Source: Streptomyces sp. LBL | GTDB taxonomy: Bacteria > Actinomycetota > Actinomycetes > Streptomycetales > Streptomycetaceae | Assembly (NCBI RefSeq): GCF_029893585.1 | Contig: NZ_JARXYX010000001.1 | Location: 124,001-188,000 of the forward strand | Length of the DNA stretch: 64,000 nt | Reading direction: 5' to 3' | Shown here: one piece after another, positions 23,736 through 32,642 of the stretch | Layout of the letters: each line of letters begins with the position of its first letter | How positions within the stretch are numbered: position 1 is the stretch's first letter | Translations under genes and position numbers: made by a program | The notes under the pieces: generated by a model | Told to the model about the DNA's origin: nothing | What the model saw: only the letters and a program-made list of their open reading frames with translations | Database searches by the model: none

Positions 23736-25958
23736 TCACCGCTCCCTGACCAGCTGGGCGTACGCGCCATCGCGCGCCACCAGCTCCTCGTGCCGCCCGC
23801 GCTCCACGATCGCGCCGTGTTCCAGTACGACGATCTCGTCGCTGTCACGCACGGTGCTGAGCCGGTGCGCGATCACCACACAGGCGCAGCCCCGCTTGCG
23901 CAGGTTGTCCATGACCACCAGCTCGGTCTCCGCGTCCAGCGCGCTGGTCACCTCGTCCAGCACCAGGATGCTGGGCCGGCGCACCAACGCCCGTGCGATC
24001 TCCAGGCGCTGGCGCTGCCCGCCGGAGAAGTTGCGGCCGTCCTGCTCGACCTTGCTGCGGATGCCGCCGGGCCGTCGCACGATCACGTCGTACAGGGCCG
24101 CGTCCCGCAGCGCGTCCACCACCGCGTCGTCCGGGATGGAGGGGTCCCACAGCGCCACGTTGTCGCGGACCGTGCCCTCGAAGAGGAAGACGTCCTGGTC
24201 GACGAAGGAGACGGAGGCCGCGAGCGCGCCGCGCGGGATGTCGTCCAGGCGCTGCCCGTCGATGCGGATCACGCCCTCCCAGGGTGCGTACAGGCCCGAG
24301 ATCAGCCGGGACACCGTCGACTTGCCGCTGCCCGAGCCGCCGACCAGCGCCACCTGCCGGCCCGGGCCGACGGTCAGGTCGAAGCCGGTCAGGAGGGGCT
24401 TGTCCAGCGGGTTGTAGCCGAAGGTGATGTTCTCCAGCTCCACATGGCCCTGCAGACGGCGCGTCGACTCGCCGCCACCGGGGCGGTCGTAGAGCGGGTC
24501 CGCCTGGAAGTTCTCCACGTCCTTCAGACGGGCCACGTCGGCGGCGAAGTCCTGGATACGGCCCGCGACGCCGTTGAGGCGGGTGATCGGGGCGGTGAAG
24601 CGGGTGACCAGTGCCTGGAAGGCGACCAGCAGACCCACCGAGATGCCGCCCTCCACCGCCCGCATCCCGCCGATCCACAGGATCAGCGCGCTGTTCAACG
24701 AGGCCAGCGTCGGCGCGACCACACCCAGCCAGGCGCTCGGTGCGCCGAGCCGCTGCTGTTCCTCCAGCGTGGTGGCGTGCTGGCCGGCCCACTTGCGGAA
24801 GTAGCCGTCCTCACCGCCGGTCGCCTTCATGGTCTCGATCAACTGCAGGCCGGTGTAGGCGGTGTTGGTGAGCCGGGCGCTGTCGGCGCGCAGTTTCGCG
24901 GTACGGGTGGCGCGCAGCTTGATGACGACCCGCATGGCCGCGACGTTCAGCAGCGCCACGCTGATGCCGACGTACGTCAGCTGCGGGTCGTAGGTGTAGA
25001 GGAGGACCGCGTACAGGACGACGACCACCGCGTCGACACCCGCCGCCGCGAGGTCGCGGGCCAGGGTCTCGGCCACCTGGTCGTTCGACTGGAGGCGCTG
25101 CACCAGGTCGGCCGGGCTGCGCTGGGAGAAGAAGGTGACCGGCAGCCGCAGCAGATGGCGCAGGAAGCGGGCACTGGAGAGGGTGGAGGAGATGATGCGG
25201 CCGTGCAGCAGGTTCGCCTGCTGCAACCAGGTCAGCACCAGGGTGAGCAGCACGCTCGCCCCCATCGACGCGAACAGCACGCCGAGCAGGGAGGTCTGAC
25301 CTCCGATCAGGAACATGTCGATGTAGGTGCGGCTGAGCGCGGGCACGGCAGCCCCGACCAGCACCAGCAGCAGGCTCGCCAGCACCGCCGCCGGCATGGT
25401 GCCCGCCGTGCCGCGCAGCCGGGCCGGCATCGCGCCCAGTACACCCGGCTTGCGCCCGCCCCTGCTGAAGCCCTCGCCGGGTTCCATGACCAGGACGACA
25501 CCGGTGAAGCTGCCGTCGAAGTCCTCCATCGGCACGAAACGGCGGCCCTTGCCCGGGTCGTTGATGTACACGCCCCGGCGCCCGAAACGGCGGCCCATGC
25601 CGTCGTAGACGACGTAGTGGTTGAACTCCCAGAACAGGATGGCCGGTGTCTTCACCTCGGCGAGAGCGGCCGTGTCCATCTGCATGCCCTTGGCCGTCAA
25701 GCCGTAACTGCGGGCCGCCTTCAGCAGGTTGCTGGCCCGAGAGCCGTCCCGGGAGACACCGCAGGCGATGCGCAGCTCCTCCAGCGGGAGGTGCTTGCCG
25801 TAGTGGCCCAGCACCATAGCCAGGGAGGCCGCGCCGCACTCGACCGCCTCCATCTGGAGCACGGTGGGCGTGCGGACGGTCTTCGCCTTACCCGTGGGGA
25901 CGGGGCGCCCCGGCGGCGCGGCACGGCGTCTGCCGCGGGTGTCCTGTGCGGCGCTCAC
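23736..25958 (-). CDS. Peptidase-containing ABC transporter (C39 protease, NHLM-type export)
   Basis: GTG 25958 overlaps the HlyD stop (GTGA) and gives 740 residues. The N-terminal C39 peptidase carries the full triad: C41 in AVECGAASLAMVLG, H114 in FNHYVVYDG, and D134 in INDPGKG. A six-helix transmembrane domain follows (about 185-470), then an ATPase domain with Walker A GGSGSGKST, signature FSGGQRQRLEIARAL, Walker B ILVLDEVTSALD and H-loop IAHRLST. Such proteins cut a leader after Gly-Gly and export the released peptide. The only double-glycine precursor seen nearby is the 71-residue peptide at 26858-27073, upstream in the same operon. Confidence 0.92.
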   Translation of the reverse strand: MSAAQDTRGRRRAAPPGRPVPTGKAKTVRTPTVLQMEAVECGAASLAMVLGHYGKHLPLEELRIACGVSRDGSRASNLLKAARSYGLTAKGMQMDTAALAEVKTPAILFWEFNHYVVYDGMGRRFGRRGVYINDPGKGRRFVPMEDFDGSFTGVVLVMEPGEGFSRGGRKPGVLGAMPARLRGTAGTMPAAVLASLLLVLVGAAVPALSRTYIDMFLIGGQTSLLGVLFASMGASVLLTLVLTWLQQANLLHGRIISSTLSSARFLRHLLRLPVTFFSQRSPADLVQRLQSNDQVAETLARDLAAAGVDAVVVVLYAVLLYTYDPQLTYVGISVALLNVAAMRVVIKLRATRTAKLRADSARLTNTAYTGLQLIETMKATGGEDGYFRKWAGQHATTLEEQQRLGAPSAWLGVVAPTLASLNSALILWIGGMRAVEGGISVGLLVAFQALVTRFTAPITRLNGVAGRIQDFAADVARLKDVENFQADPLYDRPGGGESTRRLQGHVELENITFGYNPLDKPLLTGFDLTVGPGRQVALVGGSGSGKSTVSRLISGLYAPWEGVIRIDGQRLDDIPRGALAASVSFVDQDVFLFEGTVRDNVALWDPSIPDDAVVDALRDAALYDVIVRRPGGIRSKVEQDGRNFSGGQRQRLEIARALVRRPSILVLDEVTSALDAETELVVMDNLRKRGCACVVIAHRLSTVRDSDEIVVLEHGAIVERGRHEELVARDGAYAQLVRER

Positions 25959-26761
25959 GGCAGCAGCCAATCGGCGGGATGCTCGTCGGCCAGGCGGATC
26001 GCACCCGTGGCCGTCATCATGGAGGCGAGGGAGAACGGCGGCCCGTCGGCGGACGACCACCGGTAACCGCTCTTGGTGCCGGACGACTTGTCCAGCTTCA
26101 CCAGTACCGCCACCGGCCTGCCGTCCTTGGTGAACTGCTCGCCGAGCTGGCTGTCGCCGAGGAACGCGGCGATCTGCTGCGCCGACTGGGCGGAACGGTC
26201 CACCGTCTTCACCCGGCCGCGCAGCACGCCGTACTCCTGCGTGGGCACCGACTGGACGGTCAGGTCCACGGAGGCGTTCGCGGGAATGGTGGCGGCGTTC
26301 TCGGCGGGCACGTACACCGTCGCGTACAGGGGATCCGAGGTGCGGGCGACCTTCTCCACGGCGGCGACGTTCGCGCCGGTCTGGATGATCTGCCCGATGG
26401 CGGCGGCGAGTCCGGTGATCCGGCCCGCGGCGACCGTGCGGACCACGGTCTCGCCGTCGGCCGTACGGACCTTCAGCACCGGCGCGTTCGCCGGTAGCCG
26501 CTCGCCCTGCTCGGCGACGACCTGGGTGACCTGCCCGGCCACGGGGCTCTGCAGGATGTAACTGCCCTGCCCGTGGGTGAGGATCGCCGGAGCGCTGACC
26601 GTGGAGGCCACCGAGCCGGTGACCGCCCACACGGACGCCGCCGCCATGACGACCACGGTCACGGACAGCACGAGCCAGCCCTGGGGGCGGGCGAAGCGCA
26701 CCGGTAGGTCGAGCTCTTCGGGCGACTGGAGCTTGGCGAGAGCCTGTTGGCGGAACTGCAC
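25955..26761 (-). CDS. HlyD-family membrane-fusion protein of the NHLM export system
   Basis: The 268-residue adaptor has a cytoplasmic N-terminal stretch (MQFRQQALAKLQSPEELDLP), one TM helix (WLVLSVTVVVMAAASVWAV, about 29-47), and a biotinyl-lipoyl-like hairpin domain (SPVAGQVTQVVAEQGERL, then AAGRITGLAAAIGQI) and a beta-barrel region. The opening, up to the SPEELDLPVRF segment, is characteristic of NHLM-system secretion proteins. Start GTG 26761 has GGGAAAG upstream. It is short for a HlyD because it lacks a long coiled coil, as expected in a single-membrane bacterium. Its stop overlaps the C39 transporter start. Confidence 0.88.
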   Translation of the reverse strand: MQFRQQALAKLQSPEELDLPVRFARPQGWLVLSVTVVVMAAASVWAVTGSVASTVSAPAILTHGQGSYILQSPVAGQVTQVVAEQGERLPANAPVLKVRTADGETVVRTVAAGRITGLAAAIGQIIQTGANVAAVEKVARTSDPLYATVYVPAENAATIPANASVDLTVQSVPTQEYGVLRGRVKTVDRSAQSAQQIAAFLGDSQLGEQFTKDGRPVAVLVKLDKSSGTKSGYRWSSADGPPFSLASMMTATGAIRLADEHPADWLLP

Positions 26762-26806
26762 GGGGACTTTCCCTCACCTGTGGGAGAGATCTTTTACGGC
26801 ATCCGA

Positions 26807-26839
26807 GAGTCCCGGAACCAGTGAACGGCTCCGGGACTC
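26807..26839 (-). terminator. Hairpin between peptide gene and export genes (attenuator-like)
   Basis: GAGTCCCGGA (26807-26816) and TCCGGGACTC (26830-26839) make a perfect 10-base stem with a 13-base loop, 19 bases after the precursor stop and 46 bases before the HlyD start. A leaky terminator or processing site here would give more peptide mRNA than transporter mRNA, as is usual for bacteriocin operons. Confidence 0.65.
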
Positions 26840-26857
26840 ATCGGTCAAAAGGTGCGG

Positions 26858-27073
26858 TCAGATACCGGCGACCAGGCCCGTGACCGGGGCGGTGTTCAGG
26901 CCGGTGACACCCTCGACGGTGCCGACGGCCGTGTTGAGCAGGCCGGAAACCGGGGCAATGCCGTCCACCAGGCCGGTGACGGTGCCGAGGGCGTTCACGG
27001 CCAGGCCGCCGGAGACGTTGTCGAGCTCGGCGTCGGAGATCTCGACGGTCTCAACCTGGGGGGTGGAGTTCAT
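26858..27073 (-). CDS. Double-glycine-leader peptide precursor (putative exported hydrophobic peptide)
   Basis: From ATG 27073 (GAAGGGAAG 7-15 bases upstream) the peptide has 71 residues. The first 23 form a classic GG leader: an acidic amphipathic helix, VEISDAELDNVSGG. The predicted 48-residue core starts LAVNALGTVTGLVDG and ends APVTGLVAGI. It contains two imperfect 22-24-residue repeats, each with GTV followed by G[LV], then APV[ST]GL. The whole precursor has no Cys, Lys, Arg, His or aromatic residue, so it cannot form lanthionines or disulfides, and its net charge is strongly negative. Databases often label such genes type A2 lantipeptide, but no Lan enzyme or Cys is present. It is followed by HlyD and two ABC exporters, one with a C39 peptidase. 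Role unknown: bacteriocin, signalling peptide or self-assembling surface peptide are candidates. Confidence 0.85.
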   Translation of the reverse strand: MNSTPQVETVEISDAELDNVSGGLAVNALGTVTGLVDGIAPVSGLLNTAVGTVEGVTGLNTAPVTGLVAGI

Positions 27074-28183
27074 GATGGAACTTCCCTTCAATATGGGTAT
27101 TCACAAGGGGGAGAGCGGCCCCCTCTGGGGGACAGATGAGCCGCCACGACCGCAGGTGCCGGGCGCCCGTTGCCGAAGAGCCTGGCGGCCCCTGCGGTGC
27201 GATGGATCAAAGCACGCGGCACGTCCGCGCTTCCAATCAACCACCCGTCTCACCAGCGCACTTCTGCCTCAGGGGAACCGTTTGGTGCAGGTGTGGGCAC
27301 GGCTTGGTGGCGAGTTCTTCACGCGGTCCGTCGTATTGGCTCGTACGAGCCCTTGCGGCCCGGAGGGTGAATCCGACACTCCGCGCCAATGGTCGGCAGC
27401 CGCCGCGGAGGTGTGCAGAACTTTCGCGGGCGGTGACGCCGGTGGGCAGTCGGTGTGCAGATTCCCTGCAGGGAGGATTCGGCTCACCGATCGCAACGGA
27501 ACGTTGTAGACCGGTTGCTGACTGTGTTGGACCGGAAAGGTGAAGACAGTGCTCGCGTGGACCGCGATCTGTCCCGCCTCTGGCCGGTCACCGCCGTCCC
27601 CGCGGGTTCCGCCCTCAGCCGGTCACCGCCGTCCCGGCGAACGCCGTCCGACGGGCCGGCGTAATGACCACCGCTTCGATCAGGACATCCGCACCGGCCA
27701 CCGAGCGTGGGAAGGGCATGGGCTGCCCGACCGCTGTCCGCGGCCCGTAGGCAACCCCGACCCGTGGTCAACCCCGGCCGATGACACGGCGATCGCGGTC
27801 GCCGTGCCGACCGCGGCCGTCAACGCCTGCGCGGGCAACCCGCCGCCCCTCCTGGGACAACCGGTCCGACCAGAGCAGACGTGGCGTCGCGCGGTCGTCG
27901 GCCAACGCCTCGACGGCAGGCCCGGTTCGAGGATCCAGCGGATCCAAGGGGCGAAACGGTCGGCGTTGACCTTGTCGGCTTCGGCGGCGGTCATCGTCAT
28001 ATGGGGGGATCACGTCCGACGTCGGCCGACGGGCGCGCGCCATGGCCGATTCGCAGTTGTGAGCGGGCGCGTGGAAATGGAATTGAACGCCCCGCGCACC
28101 CCGTGCGTACTTCCAGCCATCAAGGCGTCCCAACAACTGCCGCACCAGGCAGCAGACTCCGGTCCCTCAGGAGGTCGAGAAGT
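27074..28183. other. Gene-free divergent region between peptide operon and S1 protease
   Basis: About 1.1 kb without a recognisable gene. It must hold the promoters of the leftward peptide operon and the rightward protease gene. An 18-base direct repeat (GCCGGTCACCGCCGTCCC) lies at 27583-27600 and 27618-27635, and a CCCTGCAGGG palindrome at about 27463-27472. Open frames on both strands here have no family resemblance that I can see. Confidence 0.4.
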
Positions 28184-29617
28184 TTGAGTCACAAGCGAAT
28201 TCCGAAGCGCAAGGCCGCGATCGCGGTAGGCGGCGTAGTGGCGCTCGGAGCAGCCGCAATTCTGCTCCCCAACGCCAACGCGTCCCAGGACGGTGCTTCG
28301 AACGACGCCGCCGCCGCGCCGAAGACTCTGAAGGCCGGCGATGCCTCGGACCTCGCCTCGCAGCTCGCAGGTCTGCTCGGTGATGCCTTCGCCGGTTCCT
28401 ACTACGAAGCCGACAGCCAGCAGCTCGTCGTCAACGTCATATCGGGCGACAACAACAACGTGATCGTCCAGGCGAAGAAGGCAGGTGCGAAGGTCCGCGA
28501 GGTCGACAACAGCCTCACCGAGCTGGAGGCCGGCGCGCAGACCCTGAAGACGAAGGCGACCATCCCGGGCACCTCCTGGGCCGTCGACCCGAAGACGAAC
28601 AAGCTCCTGGTGACCGCCGACAGCACGGTGACCGGCGCCAAGTGGGACAGACTGGAATCGACGGTCGAGACCCTCGGCTCCGGCATGGCGACCATCAAGA
28701 AGTCGGCCGGTACCTTCAAGACCTTCGTCTCCGGCGGCGACGCCATCTTCGGCGGCGGCGCGCGCTGCTCCCTCGGGTTCAACGTCACCGCGGGCGACGG
28801 CAGCCCGGCCTTCCTGACGGCCGGTCACTGCGGGGTCGCGGCGGACACGTGGTCGGACGCGGAGGCCGGCCAGCCGATCGCCACCGTCGACCAGGCGACC
28901 TTCCCCGGCGACGGCGACTTCGCACTGGTGAAGTATGACGACCCGGCGACCGTGGCCCCGAGCGAGGTCAACGTGGGCGGCGGCCAGACCGTCCAGATCA
29001 CCGAGGCCGCAGAGGCCACGGTGGGTGGACAGGTCAGCCGGATGGGCAGCACCACTGGTCTGAACGACGGTCAGGTCCTCGGACTCGACGCCACCGTCAA
29101 CTACCCCGAGGGCACCGTCACCGGGCTCATCCAGACCGACGTCTGTGCCGAGCCCGGCGACAGCGGCGGCTCGCTGTTCACCCAGGAAGGCCAGGCCATC
29201 GGCCTGACCTCCGGCGGCAGCGGCGACTGCACGGTGGGCGGCGAGACCTTCTTCCAGCCGGTCACCACGGCCCTGCAGGCGGTCGGCGCGACCCTCGGCG
29301 CGGGTGACGCGGCCGGCGGTGCTGCTGACGGTGGTGCTGGTGCGGGTGCGGCCGATGGTGGTGCTGGTGCTGCTGACGGTGGTGCTGGTGCGGGTGCGGC
29401 CGATGGTGGTGCGGGTGCGGGTGCTGCTGACGGTGGTGCTGGTGCCGGTGCGGGTGAAGAGGCTGGTGCCGGCCAGGAGGCTGGTGCGGGCGGCGAGGCC
29501 GGTGCCGGTCAGGAAGCCGGTGCGGGCCAGGAAGCCGGTACCGGTGAAGAGCCCGGCGCGGGCCAGGAGACAGGCACGGGCGTCGAGGACGGCGCGGGCC
29601 TGACCGAGACCCACTGA
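28184..29617 (+). CDS. Secreted S1 (alpha-lytic/streptogrisin-type) serine protease with Gly/Ala/Glu repeat tail
   Basis: A TTG start at 28184 is fixed by AGGAGG at 28169-28174 and by the signal peptide that follows (SHKRIPKRKAAIAVGG, then ALGAAAILL). The 477-residue product has a propeptide (about 40-180), then a mature protease with H215 in TAGHCG, D245 in GDFALVKY and S327 in CAEPGDSGGSLF. The chymotrypsin-like domain ends near residue 375. The last 100 residues are a low-complexity tail of AADGGAGAG units that pass into EAGAGQ/EEPGAG units. Streptogrisin relatives are secreted general proteases. The acidic repetitive tail is unusual and may anchor or space the enzyme at the cell surface. 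It is divergent from the GG-peptide operon. Confidence 0.9.
   Translation: MSHKRIPKRKAAIAVGGVVALGAAAILLPNANASQDGASNDAAAAPKTLKAGDASDLASQLAGLLGDAFAGSYYEADSQQLVVNVISGDNNNVIVQAKKAGAKVREVDNSLTELEAGAQTLKTKATIPGTSWAVDPKTNKLLVTADSTVTGAKWDRLESTVETLGSGMATIKKSAGTFKTFVSGGDAIFGGGARCSLGFNVTAGDGSPAFLTAGHCGVAADTWSDAEAGQPIATVDQATFPGDGDFALVKYDDPATVAPSEVNVGGGQTVQITEAAEATVGGQVSRMGSTTGLNDGQVLGLDATVNYPEGTVTGLIQTDVCAEPGDSGGSLFTQEGQAIGLTSGGSGDCTVGGETFFQPVTTALQAVGATLGAGDAAGGAADGGAGAGAADGGAGAADGGAGAGAADGGAGAGAADGGAGAGAGEEAGAGQEAGAGGEAGAGQEAGAGQEAGTGEEPGAGQETGTGVEDGAGLTETH
29322..29590 (+). repeat. In-gene tandem repeats encoding the protease tail
   Basis: Reiterated 15-33-base units (GGTGCTGGTGCGGGTGCGGC-like, later GAGGCTGGTGCSGGY-like) encode AADGGAGAG and EAGAGQ repeats at the end of the S1 protease gene. 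Long near-identical blocks make it prone to copy-number change. Confidence 0.85.
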
Positions 29618-29631
29618 TCCGGCCCTCCGAG

Positions 29632-29657
29632 GCGGTCCGGCCACGAGACCGGACCGC
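29632..29657 (+). terminator. Terminator of the S1 protease gene
   Basis: GCGGTCCGG (29632-29640) and CCGGACCGC (29649-29657) form a perfect 9-base stem, 15 bases after the stop codon. Confidence 0.7.
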
Positions 29658-29905
29658 TCACCCTGCGGGCCGGGCCACGCGTCCGAGCCGCCCACCCGGT
29701 GGGCCGAACCGGATCGCCGACCACATCGACGGCGATCCGGGCCGGGGACCTGATCACCTGGCCTCGGTTCGGTCTCGTCTGATCACCCGGTGACGTCCGG
29801 GCCCACGGGTCCGGCCGCTGTCGAGAGCGGCTCGCCCCCACTGGGCCGCTCTCCACAGCACAAGCACAGACCCCCCGGCCTCAACCGAGGTTCAGGCCGG
29901 TGGTG

Positions 29906-29943
29906 GATCGGTCCGGCCCTCCGGCGGGAGGGTCGGACCGATC
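29906..29943. terminator. Long hairpin between convergent genes
   Basis: A 17-base stem with one G-T wobble (GATCGGTCCGGCCCTCC at 29906-29922, partner at 29927-29943) and a 4-base loop. On the plus strand TCTGTTTG follows. It lies 77 bases beyond the stop of the leftward SpoIIE gene and can serve both directions. The rest of 29658-30019 shows no gene. Confidence 0.75.
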
Positions 29944-30019
29944 TGTTTGCGGTGCGGACACCATCGGGCACGCCGACGCCCGGGCGGGGCGCAAGCCGGT
30001 CCACGAGCCGGCGTGAGGA

Positions 30020-32173
30020 TCACCGCGGGGGCGGCCTTTCCCGAACCCTGAGCAGCAGCAACGCCACGTCGTCGATCCGTTCCCGCGTGGTCGCGCTGTG
30101 ACGGACGACGTCGTCGGCCAGTTCGTCGAGGGGGCGGTCGCCGCTCTCGGCCAGGCAGCGGCCGAGGTCGGCGAGGGCGTCCTCGATGTCGACGCCGGGC
30201 GACTCGATCAGCCCGTCGGTGTAGAGGACGAGGACGGATCCGGGAGCGAGGTCGACCTCCGCCGTGGGATAGGTGGCCGCGCTGTCGATGCCCAGGAGGG
30301 GCCCGCCCGCGAGGTCGAGCACGCGCACCCGGCCGTCGGGTCGCCGCAGCAGCGGCGGCGGATGACCTGCCCGGGCCATCACGGCCCGCCCGCGCTCCCG
30401 GTCGAGCCGCAGATACAGGCAGCTGGCGAACAGATCCGAGCCGAGGTCGATCAGCAGCCGGTTGGTACTGCGCATGACCTCCTCGGGCGCCTGCCCGACC
30501 GTGGTGTAGGCGCGTACGGCGGTACGGATCTGTCCCATCAGCCCCGCCGCGGTCACGTTGTGGCCCTGCACGTCCCCGATCACGGCCGCCGCGAGCCCCT
30601 GCGTGGGCACCAGGTCGTAGAAGTCGCCGCCGATCTCCATGCCCTGCGTGGCAGGCAGATAGCGGGCGGCCGCCTCGATGCCGGGCAGCGCCGGCAGCGA
30701 GTGCGGTAGCAGAGCCTCCTGCAGACCGTGTGCCAGCCGGTGCTTGGCGTCGTAGAGCATCGCCCGCTCCAGAGCCTGGGAGATCAGCCCGCCCAGGCTG
30801 GTCAGCACCGCCCGCTCGTCCGCGGGGAAGGGATGCGGCTTGTCGTACGCCAGCACGCAGGTGCCCACCGGGCGGCCGGAGGCGATCAGCGGCAGGTACG
30901 CCCAGGCCGCGAACCCGTCGGGGGTCGCGTGCCACTCCGGGTACAACCGCTCCAACTGCTCCCGGGACTCGAAGAACCCGGGCACCCCGCTGGTCAGGAC
31001 CTGCGTGCCAGGCGTCCGCTCGGCCAGCGGCAGCCCGTCGAAGCACTCCACGACGTGCGGGTCCTCGTACCCGCGGTGCCCCAGAACGTGCAGCCGGCCG
31101 GCCCCGGAGCCGAGAATCGCCAGGGCCTGGCTGCCCACGGCCGGCGCGATCTCGTCGGCGACCAGTTGCACCACGTCCTGCACGCCCGCGGCCTCGGCGA
31201 GCGCACCGGCCAGGCTCAGCACCTGCGAGATCGTGACCAACCGGGGCGCGGTGTCACCGGGCCCGGGCCGGGAACCCATCTCCGCCACGGACCGGGCCCG
31301 GCTGACCCGCACACTCAGCCCGGTCGTACTCGGATACAGACGGAACGACAGCCACTCGCCGGGCGGCCGCATCGCCACGAACGACGTGGTGTGCTGGCTG
31401 ATCAGCGCCGCCCGGTAACGGTCCTCGTACCCCGGGTCGTTGAGCCACGGCGCCGCCGCCCACAGTGTGCAGCCGAGCAGATCCGCGGACGGGACGCCGA
31501 TCAGCTCGGTGGCGGCCGGGTTGGCGAAGGTGATCCGCCCCTCCAGATCGAGCGAGCAGAGCCCGTACGGCAGCCTCGCCGCCATCCGCGCCGCCTCCAC
31601 CGTGCCGAGCGTGTCGGCCGCGCCGGCCAGCGCGGGCGCGGCGAGCAGATCGGACTCGGTGTGCAGCGGGACGCTCTCCTGGACGGCACGCTCCAGCCGT
31701 ACCGCCAGCCGGTCACAGGCCGCGGTCAGATGGTCCCGCTCCCGGTCGGACAGCTCCGGCGGATGCGCGCCGGGCCAGGTGACGAAGACCGCGCCGTACA
31801 CGGTGGACTCGGTGGCGACGGGCACCGCGGCCAGCGCGTAGGGGTACGGCAGCACGACCGCGATCCGCGGGTAGTGCGCCGCCATCTCCTGCTCACCGGG
31901 GACCCACACCAGCCGCCGTTCGCGCACCGCGTCGGCCACCGGGATCGGCGCGCTCAGCCCCACCCGCTCCCAGGGCACCGCGAACGCGCGGGGCAGCCCC
32001 GCCATCACGGCCATCTCCAGGACCGGGCCGTCGGCCGCCAGCAGGTAGACCCCGCCGGAGTGGGCGTGGACATCGTCCATCATCGAGGCCAGCGCCAAGG
32101 ACAGCAGAGGCCGGCCGACGCGCGTCCTGGCGGTCACCGGCGGCGGCTCGGCGGAGGTCTGGCCGTCGGACAC
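30020..32173 (-). CDS. GAF-PAS-GAF-SpoIIE (PP2C-type) serine phosphatase
   Basis: GTG 32173 is preferred because GAGGAGG lies about 8 bases upstream. The product has 717 residues: a GAF-like domain (about 15-160), a PAS domain (CSLDLEGRITFANPAATELIG, about 215-320), a second GAF domain (about 325-490, LVADEIAPAVGSQALAIL) and a SpoIIE/PP2C phosphatase (about 495-717) with MEIGGDFYDLV, IGDVQGHNVTAAGLM and a final ERIDDVALLLL. In streptomycetes such proteins dephosphorylate anti-anti-sigma factors in partner-switching circuits that control stress or development. No kinase or antagonist gene is adjacent, so the partner must lie elsewhere. The PAS protein at the left edge of the window may be a relative. 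Confidence 0.9.
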   Translation of the reverse strand: MSDGQTSAEPPPVTARTRVGRPLLSLALASMMDDVHAHSGGVYLLAADGPVLEMAVMAGLPRAFAVPWERVGLSAPIPVADAVRERRLVWVPGEQEMAAHYPRIAVVLPYPYALAAVPVATESTVYGAVFVTWPGAHPPELSDRERDHLTAACDRLAVRLERAVQESVPLHTESDLLAAPALAGAADTLGTVEAARMAARLPYGLCSLDLEGRITFANPAATELIGVPSADLLGCTLWAAAPWLNDPGYEDRYRAALISQHTTSFVAMRPPGEWLSFRLYPSTTGLSVRVSRARSVAEMGSRPGPGDTAPRLVTISQVLSLAGALAEAAGVQDVVQLVADEIAPAVGSQALAILGSGAGRLHVLGHRGYEDPHVVECFDGLPLAERTPGTQVLTSGVPGFFESREQLERLYPEWHATPDGFAAWAYLPLIASGRPVGTCVLAYDKPHPFPADERAVLTSLGGLISQALERAMLYDAKHRLAHGLQEALLPHSLPALPGIEAAARYLPATQGMEIGGDFYDLVPTQGLAAAVIGDVQGHNVTAAGLMGQIRTAVRAYTTVGQAPEEVMRSTNRLLIDLGSDLFASCLYLRLDRERGRAVMARAGHPPPLLRRPDGRVRVLDLAGGPLLGIDSAATYPTAEVDLAPGSVLVLYTDGLIESPGVDIEDALADLGRCLAESGDRPLDELADDVVRHSATTRERIDDVALLLLRVRERPPPR

Positions 32174-32642
32174 GCCGACCACCTCCTCGTACGGCCGCGC
32201 GACGGGTCTCCTGGAACAAATCTCCCCCTTGGCGGGCCGTGGCGCACGGCGAAGGACGCCCGAGAGGACCGACGCGCGCACACGGACCCCCGGCTCACGG
32301 TGAGGGCGGCGGCCGAGTACCCCGCTGCCCCCGGTCCACGCCCCAGCCGATGCCTGCGGGTACGCGAGTACGCGGGTACGGGCGGGCGTGCCGGGAAACG
32401 GACCGTCACGTCTGTCGCGGGCTCACGTACGGAACGCATGCGTCACATCACGTCACATCACGGCACGCATGCGGCACGTCGCGTTCGGGCAGGGCCGTGC
32501 CGCGCCACGCCCGGGCGCGGGACCGGAGCGGCTTGTTTGCCCGCTGCCCCTCCGGGGACCCGGAGGGGCAGCACAGAAGGACTGAGCCCCCGGCCCGGAG
32601 TGGGCCGTGTCAGGGCGGGACGCAGAAGGAAGATGAAGCGCC
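32174..32642. other. Gene-free stretch upstream of the SpoIIE gene
   Basis: About 470 bases with no recognisable coding sequence. CGTCACATCA-like units recur around 32446-32462 and CGCGGGTACG/CGCGAGTACG repeats at about 32355-32385. It probably holds the SpoIIE promoter. Confidence 0.3.

Noticed and set aside
26858..27073. Annotation of the GG-leader peptide as a lanthipeptide
   Set aside because: There is no Cys in the core and no lanthionine synthetase in the window. Only the leader and the exporter resemble class II systems.
27680..28000. Minus-strand frame beginning MTMTAAEADKVNADRFAPW in the peptide/protease gap
   Set aside because: The first 25 residues look plausible but the rest is low-complexity Arg/Gly. 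I could not assign a family or ribosome-binding site, so it is left within the gene-free region.
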